Shown in pieces: positions 34,224-44,529 of a stretch of 64,000 bases of DNA (positions are counted from its first letter, which is position 1; the number at the start of each line of letters is the position of its first letter). The stretch is taken from contig CM074697.1 in the NCBI GenBank assembly GCA_037367355.1, positions 4,216,001-4,280,000 of the forward strand. The letters are read 5' to 3'. Made by a program: the position numbers and the translations under genes. Below the pieces are notes generated by a model. That model was given only the letters and a program-made list of their open reading frames with translations, was not told the origin of the DNA and did not search any database. This stretch comes from Neoscytalidium dimidiatum (taxonomy: Eukaryota; Ascomycota; Dothideomycetes; Botryosphaeriales; Botryosphaeriaceae).

Positions 34224-37109
34224 ATGTCTATTTTACCTAATAACTTTAAAAACTTTACTAAAGTAGAGATTCTTTATAAGAATATTAATTATTTTAGTAT
34301 TCTTAAGGTTTTATTTTACGCTACGTATAAAATCGGACTAGAATCTAAAAACTCTACTATTAAATACGTAGAAAATAAGCATTTAGATATATATTCTAAA
34401 GAAGAAATTAAAGAATTAAAAAATAAACTAAATAGTTTACTAGTTAAAGACGCTAAAGAGGTTAATAAAGTAAAAGATAACGTATATCTTTTTAAAGATT
34501 TAGAATTACTAGACGGTTATATTTATTTAAAATGCGAGTATCGAACTATAGATTATTCTAATATTAAAAAACACGTTAATAGCGTATACGTTAAAGATAA
34601 ACTTATATCTAGTAATCCTATAGAGTTAAATAATTATTTAAAAAACTATTATAAAGTAGATTACGTACAGTCTTTATTTAAAAGAAAGCCTATAGTTTAT
34701 TACTTTATTACTAGTTTTAATAAGCTAGTAAATAGTTATTCTACGCCTAATATAGTAGATCTTACTACTAATAAAAGCGCGGTAGAAGATACTATAATTT
34801 CTAACTATAAAGAATTAGAAAATAAAGCTAGAACGAATATTTTATACGAAAATAAAGATAAAAGTCTAGAAGTATCTAGTAAAGACGTAGATAACTTTAA
34901 TTTTAATAGTCGATTCTATCTATACGTTAAAGATAAAGACGTTAAAGAGCTTTTAAAGCTAATAGAGCCGATAGTTATTAAAGACGTCGGCCTTTTATCT
35001 AAAGAAGAGCTATATCTTAGCTTTCTTAGTAAAACTACCGTAGACTTAGCCTATAAATCTAACGACTTTATACCGTATTTAAATTCTACGTATTTACGTT
35101 ATTTAAAGACGGAGAATCCGGCTAAAAGAGAAGAAAATCTACGTAAATTTATTAGTCTAGAGAAAAATACTAAGCCTAAATACTATAACGTACTAGGCGA
35201 GATAATAGTATATATATTTAGAGTATACGCGGCTTATAATAAAAACGAATTAAGCTATAAATAGCCGTTTTTAGCGGAAAAGGTTAAGAATAAACTAGAA
35301 ATTATTCTAGATTATACTAGGCTAATAGAAGAGAATACGGCTAAAAATAAGAGTAATAAAAATAGAATCGACGTAGATTTTAAAACTAAAATAACCGGCT
35401 TATTCGACGTAGAGCTAGAAGAGAATAAATCCGTATTTACTCTTTTAGAGTATAATATTCTAGACCTATTCGTAATTTTACTAAAAGAAAAATTAGTATA
35501 AGTATCTCTAAAGGAATACCCGTTATTTAATAGCGTAATTATAACGTACTTTATAATTAAAAGCCTAGACGTTAATACTAGTACGTTTAAAGACGTTAAA
35601 ATAATCGAAAATATAGCTTCGTATATTATATACGACGTTAGACTTTTTTTTATTAGCTATCTAGCTTATAAAGAAAAGCTTAGTAAAGACGATACTATAC
35701 TAGATAATAATATAAAACCGAGTTTTACTACTATAGACGAAGAGTTCGTCGACGGTTATAAATATTTAACTATTAGTAGTAATAACTACTTCGCCGAAAT
35801 AGCTAGTATTAGAGCGTACGCTAGAAAAATCGTTAGTAATAGAAATAATCCGAGCCGAATTATAGATATAACGCCGGATTTAATCGCGGTAGATAATAAA
35901 AAGATTAGTATTAAAGATTTAAAAACGTTATTTAATAGTCTATTCGATAGCCTAGAGGATATACTATATAGTAATCTACTATTTACTTCTAAAAAAGACT
36001 TAAACGTAGACGTTTCTAATATTAAAGATAATAGAATAGATAAGACGTTAGACTATTATTTTATAGATTTTAACGACGACGAGCAAGATTTAAAGATATA
36101 TAAAGAATTTTTAATTAGAAAAGTAACTAGAGTAGATACGTTAATTAGTAAAACGTTAGTATCTAAAATCTTAGAGGATAATATAGTATTTAAAAAGGCT
36201 AAAATAAACGAATATCTAAATAATAGAGCTAGATTTTTAAATTTATTACTAGTAGCTATTTATTTAACGTCCGGCTTGCCGCTACGAGGTACGGAAGTTA
36301 CGTTATTAAAATATAAAAATAGTCTAGAAGCCGGCTATAGAAACGTAAGCGTAGACTCTAGCATTTTAAATTTAATTCGAATAGATACTACGTATAATAA
36401 AACGTTTAATATTAATAGAAAAGATACTACTAATATACGATATTTACCGCCTCGATTAAGCGAGATTTTAAAGGTTTATCTACTAGTATTCGTTCCGTTT
36501 TATAACTTCTTAGAGCTTAACTATTTAAATAAAAGCTCTACTAGCTACTATTTATTCGAAGTTAACGGTAAGCGGTTAAACTCTAATAATTTAACTAATA
36601 CTTTAAAAGATTTAACCGTTAAATATTTAAAAAAAGAGCTCTCTATTAGCGCTTATAGACATTTAATTATTTATATAATTAAACGTAGAATTAAACTAGA
36701 ATACACTATTAATTTAGACGATAGTAGCTCTAGTAGTAGTAATAGTATAGACGACGTATAAGCTAATTACTCTAGTAGAATATCTAGAGCGGTCTACGCT
36801 AGAGGGTTAGATTTAACCTTATTTAGAGATTATAAAATAGAAGAAGATTCTATTAAATTTAATATTAAATTCTTTAAATTCTTCGATCTAATAGACGTAG
36901 ACGCGGCTAATTTTAACGAGAAATTCTCTAATAATAAACGAGATAGTAGCGTAATTAGCTCTAATATAGAGTATAGTTCTAAAAAAAAAGCTAGATTAGA
37001 GGATAATAGATTAAACGTAAATAAACTAGACGGTTTAAATAGGTTAAAAGATAAAACCGTAGTAATATCTTCTAATTCTAATAGTAGTAGCGATTTAGAT
37101 CTAGAAGAT

Positions 37110-37208
37110 AACGCTAATTTAATAGAAAATAACGAAGGTTTAATAGAAAACGACGAAGATTTAATAGAAAACGACGAAGATTTAATAGAAAACGACGAAG
37201 ATTTAATA
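37110..37208 (+). repeat. 24-bp coding minisatellite in the helicase-like gene
   Basis: Four copies of a 24-bp unit encode ENDEDLIE-type acidic repeats just upstream of the helicase core. The frame is preserved in every copy. Such acidic linkers are hypervariable. Confidence 0.85.
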
Positions 37209-39068
37209 AAAGAACGAGTTATTAATAGAAATTTATTATCTTATAACGTAGATAATAGATTTACTAACGAGAATTTAGAGCTATATTTAAAAAGATTTTA
37301 TAATAGCTCTACGGCTAAATTTAAATCTTTAGAACAACGAGAAGTAATTAAAAATATATTAAATAAAGAGCCGTACGTAATATATATTAGCGGTACTAGT
37401 AGCGGAAAAAGTCTAGTATTTTTTCTACCTAGTTTTATATATTCTAATAGAATTTATTTAGTAGTAACGCCTCGCGTTAGTTTAAAAGAAGATCTATTAA
37501 GAAGAGCTAAAGAGTCGAATCTTTTAGCCGAAATATTCGACGCTAAAAACGAGCCTAATTACGAGCCTACTAGTAAACTTATATTCTTAAGCGTAGAAGA
37601 TTTAAGTAACTCTAAACTACTAGCTTATCTATTAAATCTAACCGCTAATAAAATAGAATTTACCGTTTATTTCGACGAAATATACTTATTTTTACTCGAA
37701 GAGGATTTTAGATTCTACTTAAAAGAGGTATCTAAAATAGTAGAATATACTAAACAACTAGTTTTTTTAACGGCTACTCTACCTACTAAATTACTCGATT
37801 TACTAGAGCTTAAATTTAATTTAACGTCTAATAAAATTATTAGAGGTAGTACTACGCGTACTAACGTTAGTTATAATCTAATAGATAGTACGGGTAAAAA
37901 TAAACTAGATTTAATAAAAGAGTTATTAAATAAGCTCTACGATAGCTTAGAAAACGACGAAAAAATTATAATCTTTTACTCTACTACTAAAGAAGTAATT
38001 AAGATTAGTAAAGAATTAAATATTATACCGTACTATAGTAATTTAGAAAATAAAGAGAAGAATTTAGACTTATTTTTAAATAACGACGACTATAAAGCTA
38101 TAGTAACTACTAACGCTTTAAGCGTCGGTATAGATAAATCTAATATAAGATATTCTATATACGGTAGTATATTTAACTACTATATATTAGCTAGTTTAAT
38201 TAATATAGAGTAAGAAATCGGCCGTATAGGCCGAGATAATAAGTATAGCGAGTCGTTTATTATAGAAGACTTTAATAAAATAGAATATAAAGAGATAGAC
38301 TCTAATATAACCGACGATTATAATAAACGGCTAGAAAACTTTAAAATAGAAGACTATAATAAAGTAGCAGATCTATTTAAAGAGAAAACGTGTTTAAGAC
38401 GTATAATAGAGGCTTATTTTAATAATAAATACGTAAATAATTATTCTATTTACGTAGCTAAGTATTATTTATATAAAAATAGAGAAGAAAATATAATCTT
38501 AACGGTTAATAAAGAGATAAATAGAGATAATAATAATAAAAGCGGACTTTATAAACTATTAAATAAAGTAGAATACCTTAAAAATTATTGTTATTATTGT
38601 TTATTATTTAAAGGCTACGAAAATAGCATTAATCACACGATTTTTACGTGTAAAATAGACGAAAATAGAGTTTATTTTAGTAAAATTAAAGAGCTAGAGC
38701 GCGAGATTAAGCGTAATAAATTATTAGCTAAAGGTAGCTGCTGTTTTAGATGTTTTTTACCGAGTAAAATATGTTATAATCGAGATAATTATAATACTCC
38801 GTATAGTAACGAAAACGTAGTACTCGGTTTAAATATATTAGCTATTTCTCTTTATAATAAAGATATATTAGCTAATAAAGAGTTAAATAATAACGTAGAT
38901 AAGAATAATCTAAGCGATTTTAACTACGTAGCTAAAATAATAGCTAAAAAGATAGAATTCTATAATACGGACGCTATAAGAGCTATTAAGATAATAGAAG
39001 ATATAGATTTAAATAGACTAGAAGATTTAAAAATAGATACTAATTTAGAAGATAATAATAGTACTAGT

Positions 39069-39165
39069 AGCGAAGACGACGAAGATAAGCGAAAGACGAG
39101 GATAATAGCGAAGACGACGAGGATAATAGCGAAGACGACGAGAATAATAGCGAAGATAACGAAGA
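39069..39165 (+). repeat. 21-bp acidic coding repeat with a frameshift
   Basis: GAAGACGACGAGGATAATAGC-like units encode SEDDEDN. In the first copy AAGCGAAAGACG replaces AATAGCGAAGACG, a net one-base change that shifts the frame. Either a real mutation or an assembly error in a repeat. Confidence 0.8.
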
Positions 39166-40106
39166 TATTAATATAAATATAAATAATAGTAAATCTTTAA
39201 GCTCTAGTATAGAGGATTTAAACTATAACGTTTATAACTTTAAAAATACTTCTACTACTAGTAGTAGTATTAAAGAGAATTTAAATAAAGTATTTAATTC
39301 GACTATAGCTCCGTCTATTATAAATAGCGAAGAAGAGATTAGAAATAATAAAAGTTTAAAATCTAATATAAAAGATAACGAAAATAAAAAATTAGATATA
39401 AATAAAGAGAAAGAGATAAGTAAAGATTTTTATTTAGATATAGATACTTATAATTTATTACCGAGTTCTATAGAGGTTTTAAATTTAGAATCTAGTATTA
39501 ATAACTCTAACGAGTTAAATATAAACGAAGATAAAAATAGCTCTAGTAGTAACTATTCTATAGATTTAGATCTAAAAGATTTAGAGAATCTTAACGTAAT
39601 AGTAGATAAAGAAGAAGATAAGTATAAAAAAACGTTAAAAGAGAAGGAATTTAATAGAGAAATAATAAAATTATTTGATCTATTAGAATCTAAACTAGAT
39701 TATATAGTTAAAGACTGTTTATTATATCGATTAAATAAGAACTCTAATTATTATATAAAACCGCACTTTACTTTAAAGTGTAACGTATATATAAAAGAAT
39801 TAGAAGAGTATTCTAATAGTTTAAAAGAAGCTAATAGGCTTTATAATAAAACGTTCGGTAAAACGTCTAATTTAGACTTAATATCGTCACGAAAAATTTA
39901 GAAATATGTACGGATTGTTTTTTACCCGTATATATATGCTTAAATTATAGATCTTACTTTACTAGTAAGCCGACTAAGTGTTTAATAGGGTTAAACTTAT
40001 TAATTTTATTAATTACGCTTTATAAACGTCGTTTAAGTAGCGTTATATCTAGCTATTTATATCTAGATTTTTACGTTAAAAATACCTCTATATTTCTTAA
40101 TTATTT

Positions 40107-40375
40107 AAGTAATAAATATCTCTATAATAATATTATAGAAGGTAGTAATAGTCTAAAGATCTTATTAGACGTGAGTTAGATACTATAAGAGAATTACTAG
40201 AATTAAAGACGGTTCTAACGAGTTATAAAAGACTTATTTTAAGTAATAAATATCTCTATAATAATATTATAGAAGGTAGTAATAGTCTAAAGATCTTATT
40301 AGACGTAGAGTTAGATACTATAAGAGAATTACTAGAATTAAAAGACGGTTCTAACGAGTTATAAAAGACTTATTT
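40107..40375 (+). repeat. 134-136-bp direct duplication at the 3' end of the helicase-like gene
   Basis: The segment starting AAGTAATAAATATCTC occurs at 40,107 and again at 40,241. The first copy lacks single bases relative to the second (GACGTGAGTT against GACGTAGAGTT; AAAGACGG against AAAAGACGG), so only the second copy gives an uninterrupted C-terminus (ELLELKDGSNEL and stop). Confidence 0.9.
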
Positions 40376-40439
40376 AGTTTATATAAAATAGAGTAGTTAG
40401 ATTAGAGTATGAAGATATTAAAGTTAAGATTTAAGTCGG

Positions 40440-40881
40440 TTATAAACGTTAGTTAAAGCGGCTATTTTAAGAGTTCGATCTTTAGCGGGCCCTAAAGTTA
40501 ACGACGGGGGCCCTAATAAATACGTTTAGATAGTCTAAAACGCGTCTCTTAACGCGTAGAAAAAAGTGGCTTATTTAGATTTTTATATTAGTGGCGTTTA
40601 GAACGGCTATTTTAGTAGCCCGAATCTTTAGCGGGCCCTAAAGTTAACGACGGGGGCCCTAATAAATACGTTTAGATAGTCTAAAACGCGTCTCTTAACG
40701 CGTAGAAAAAAGTGGCTTATTTAGATTTTTATATTAGTGGCGTTTAGAACGGCTATTTTAGTGGCTAGAATCTTTAGCGGGCCCTAAAGTTAACGACGGG
40801 GGCCCTAATAACTACGTTTAGATAGTCTAAAACGCGTCTCTTAACGCGTAGAAAAAAGTAGCTTATTTAGAATTTTTATAT
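40440..40881. repeat. Subtelomeric ~146-bp repeat, block B (3 copies)
   Basis: GCGGGCCCTAAAG recurs at 40,485, 40,631 and 40,777, an exact 146-bp period. It is interrupted at 40,881 by a retroposon-like insertion and resumes at 41,404. Confidence 0.92.
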
Positions 40882-41403
40882 AGGAAATACTAAAGACCGA
40901 ATAGATAGAGACTATTCTAGGGAAGAGACGTAAGGTAAAAGGTAAAGGACTAAAAGAAAGGTATATAACTAGGTAAATCGGTAAGATATCTTACGAATAA
41001 TACTATAAATGCTAAATAGTATAAGTAACATTATTTCCTTTTATGTTAAAATTAACTTTTTAGCTAGATAACCTTCCCCTTTAGGAAATACCTATATGGG
41101 AGGTCACGGGTTCAATTCTAAGTAGGGAAGAAAAAGATTTTCTTTTATTATTTCTTTATTATTACTAACTTTTCTATAATCGAATTTTATTTATTTTTCC
41201 GTATACCGGGAGGGTTAGGTCCCTAAGCGAGATACGAGGCACTCTTAAAAGAATAAACTGAAAAGATATCTAGAAACACGGTATAAACGTAGTAAATACG
41301 TAAATACTCGTAGATAGGACCGCGGCCTAGCCGCCGTCTCTAATAGTCTAAGACTCTAGAAGAACGTTAAACTAAATAAATAAATAAAAATAATAAAAAT
41401 AAA
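40882..41403 (+). mobile_element. SINE/LINE-like retroposon insertion in the 146-bp array
   Basis: This 522-bp segment interrupts a repeat unit. It is flanked by a 14-bp near-perfect duplication (TAGAATTTTTATAT at 40,868-40,881; TAGATTTTTTATAT at 41,404-41,417) and ends in an A-rich AAATAAATAAAT tail. A Pol III B-box-like GGTTCAATTCT lies at 41,109-41,119, with a tRNA-like region before it (TTTTTAGCTAGATAACC). Unlike its surroundings it keeps many CpA and TpG, so it is young or single-copy. The promoter-like region is about 180-240 bp from the 5' end, which is odd for a simple SINE. A truncated LINE is the alternative. Confidence 0.55.
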
Positions 41404-41870
41404 TAGATTTTTTATATTAGTAGTAGTAGAAACGGCTATTTTAGTAGCTAGAATCTTTAGCGGGCTCTAAAGTCGATAACGAGGGCCCTAATAAATACGT
41501 TTTAATATTCTAAAATACGTTTCTAAACGCGTAGAAAAAGTGGTCTATTTAGATTTTTATACTAGTAGCGGTTAGAACGGCTATTTTATTAGCTAGAATC
41601 TTTAATGGGCTCTAAAGTCGATAACGGGGCCCTAATAACTACGTTTTAATATTTTAAAATACGTTACTAAACGCGTAGAAAAAGATAGCCTATTTAGATT
41701 TTTTATAATAGTAGCGGTTAGAACGGCTATTTTAGTAGTTAAAATCTTTAGTAGACTATAAACTCTATAATAAAAGCTCTAATAAATACGTCTAAATATT
41801 TTAAAATAGATTTTAAAGTATAAAAAAAAGATAGTCTATTTAAATTTCTCTTAGTAGTAGTAAAAACGAC
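41404..41870. repeat. Subtelomeric ~146-bp repeat, block C (3 copies)
   Basis: This continues block B after the insertion. The last copy is the most decayed (TAGTAGACTATAAACTCTAT in place of the usual GGGCCCTAAAG context). Confidence 0.85.
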
Positions 41871-44529
41871 TATTCTAATAGTTAAAAATTAAAGTAAATT
41901 AAATATTAGTTAGTTATTATAATTAAAGTAACGTTAGTTAAAAAATATTTAATTTATTCTATCTAAAATCTATTTTAATAACGCCTAAGAAATCTATATA
42001 AAATTCTAATCTATTAATAATCTAAGTTAGTTATTATTCTCCTTAGTATTTAATTAGTTAGACTACTTACTCTTAGAGAATAGAATTAGAAAAATCTAAA
42101 AGCTTATCCCAACTATTATCCTCTACTAAAGAGGGGCCTAGAGAGTAGAAATATATTAATAAAAAATAAACTAACTTACTTAGTAGAAAAGAGTTATCTA
42201 AGAAGTCTATAAGATAAAAATTAGTTATCTACTAGTAGTCTACTAATATTCTATATTAATTAAACTTACTATCTTCTTTTAACCCTATAAAACTATCTAG
42301 AACCGGCGAGTTATAGAATTCTAGTAAGATTTAGTTAGTATAAGTCGGTTTTTTAACCGATTAAATTAGAGATTTACTTACTTTTCTCTTCTAGATTAAA
42401 GTTATTAATAGGGAAATCTCTATTAATAAAGTCTTCGTCTAGAAAATAGTCTAAAGATAAATAAATTAGCTAATAAAATCTTAATTTAAGTAGAATTAAG
42501 AGATAAAACTTACTTTCTTCTTCTAGATTAAAGTTTCTACTAGTATTACTAGTAAAACTAGTAGAATCTAGTAGAAATTAAGTTAGTTTTAAACGGCTAG
42601 AGTCTAAAAATATTAGTAGTAAACTTAAACTCTCTCTACAAAGAGAAAAAGTATCTAATTAATTAGTTAGTAAAGACTCTACTCTATAAATATACTAAGT
42701 ACTTACTTTTAATAGAGTCGTCTAGCTCTATAGCCTCGAATATACTCTTAGAAAGAGTAAGCCACGCCTTAAAAGTCGAGAGGCTAGATAGATAAAAATA
42801 TTAGTAGCTAAACTAAAGGGTAAAACTAGAAGTAAAAGCTAAAACTAAGATTACTTACTTAAAAGCTAGGCTTTTAGACGCGGAATCGCTCTTAGAAACT
42901 CGAGTACTAAAGCTATTAATAGACTATACTAAGTAGTCTCTTAGAAAGATAAAGAGTATCTAGAAAAGAATTAAAAAAGTAAGAAAATAAGCTAGAAATA
43001 GTTAAAATTAACCTACTTTTCTCTTTCTTTAGAGGTTTTCTCGCCGGAGCTCTTTCGATAGGGTACGTAGAGCTCGTTTCTATTAAAATAATTAGTAAAA
43101 GTAGGTAAATAGCTAGAAAATAAGCTAAAAAACTAAGAACTTACCCGATTTTTACCGAGTTTTTTAGCCTATCTTTAGGCTCGGCCGGTTTAGCTTTAAT
43201 ATAAAGCTTTCCCCTATAGTATAGTTAGTAGACGGACCTAAATAGAGCGTAAAATAAGAGAAACTACTGGAAAAAAACCGAAAACCTACCTAAAAAGCTT
43301 AGAATTCTTAGGTCTTCCTAGTCTTTTTCTATATATTTAGTTAGTATTAGCCGGTTCTCGAGTTTTAGTAGGCGGGAATAGTACTTACGAGATCGAGGAC
43401 GAAGAGATAGCCTCGCTAGATAGATAGTTAGCTAGATTTAGCCGAAAAATAGCGGGTTTTTTTTTAGAAAAAATCGACTTACTTTCTCTTCGTAGAGGGA
43501 ATAGAGACGTAGTTAAAGGTTCCGATAGTAGAAGACATCGTAGTAGAGGTCGAAAATCGCGTAAAGTTGATAGATAGTCGTAGATAGTCGTAGTTAAGAG
43601 TAGAAGTCTCTTAAAGCTAAGAAAAAGAAGAGAAAAGCCGGCTTCTTTTATAGACTAATTAGAGGGCGGATTTAAGCGGGCTTAAACGGATCTAGACGGA
43701 GTTAAATTAGATTTTTAATAATTAATAATTAAGAAAACTTAATATTATTAATCTAGAAGTCTAGATCTTAGAAAAGAGGGGATAAAGATAAGAGTAGAGT
43801 TAAAAGTAAAAGTTAAAGCTAAAAGACTAATAAAAATTAGATAAAACTAACTTTATAGTTTAATATTATAATTATCTAATAGATAGAGTAGATATCGCGT
43901 AGTCTAGTTATTAAAATTTAAATTATAACTAGTAACTTCTAAGATTTCGAGTTCGATTCTTATTAGGAAAAGTTTAGACTTTATTATCTAACTTAACTAT
44001 CGGATATTTAAGCTCTAGAATTTAAATTTCTTAAAAGTAAATTATAGTTTTTTATTAGAATAGACTAGAAACTTAAGATTTAAATAGATTAAAGTAGTAA
44101 AATAGCGGTTTTAGTAGAGATAACTAATTTACGTTATAAATTACTTAGTAAAACTACTAATAGAGAAAAGTAAATTATAGTTTTTATTAGAATAGACTAG
44201 AAACTTAAGATTTAAATAGATTAAAGTAGTAAAATAGCGGTTTTAGTAGAGATAACTAATTTACGTTATAAATTACTTAGTAAAACTACTAATAGAGCTA
44301 GCTAGATAGATATTATATATCTAAATTATTAAATATCGAGTTAATCTAATAAAAAGTCTAGTAATAAAGCTTAAAGACTTATATAATAGTTATTAATAAG
44401 TAAATCTCTATTAGAATAATTACTATATCTATTAATCTAATTAGTAGAGTTACTAGCCGATTAAAAGCTACGATATAAAAAGAATTTAATTAGTATATTT
44501 AGATAATCTATCTTATCTTATTAAATACG
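41871..44529. other. RIPped AT-rich subtelomeric spacer
   Basis: No protein motif is recognised in 2.6 kb. It contains a 133-bp direct duplication (44,033-44,165 and 44,166-44,298, starting AAAAGTAAATTATAG). Near 43,950 there is a T-loop-like CGAGTTCGATTC that may be a RIPped tRNA relic. CpA/TpG are scarce throughout. Confidence 0.5.
44033..44298. repeat. 133-bp direct tandem duplication
   Basis: The two copies are identical apart from one T in a homopolymer. Identity this high without extra RIP differences suggests recent duplication or too short a length to trigger RIP. Confidence 0.85.

Larger units (their letters stand above)
34224..40364 (+). pseudogene. Telomere-linked RecQ-type helicase-like gene, RIP-eroded
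   Basis: The ATG at 34,224 opens a frame running to about 39,090, with stops only at 35,262, 35,499, 36,759 and 38,211. A one-base shift near 39,090 leads into a further open frame to about 39,897, and another shift leads to a terminal stop at 40,362-40,364. Domains: N-terminal zinc-finger-like segment (OrsD/DUF3505 style; DGYIYLKCEYRTIDYSNIKK with Cys/His partly changed to Tyr); TSGLPLRGTEV...RYLPPRLSEILKVY...ISAYRHL (36,270-36,680), typical of fungal subtelomeric helicases; then the helicase core with Walker A GTSSGKS (37,392), VYFDEIYLFL (motif II, DExx), LVFLTATLP (motif III) and EIGRIGRDN (motif VI). The stop at 38,211 falls where RecQ motif VI has Gln, so CAA became TAA. Two Cys-rich modules follow (CCFRCFLPSKIC and CTDCFLPVYIC). 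Family role: helicases amplified at chromosome ends. Here it lies 6.5 kb from telomere repeats, pointing toward them. Confidence 0.8.

Noticed and set aside
43885..43975. RIPped tRNA (CGAGTTCGATTC T-loop-like string)
   Set aside because: Only the T-loop part matches; stems cannot be paired convincingly after the base changes.
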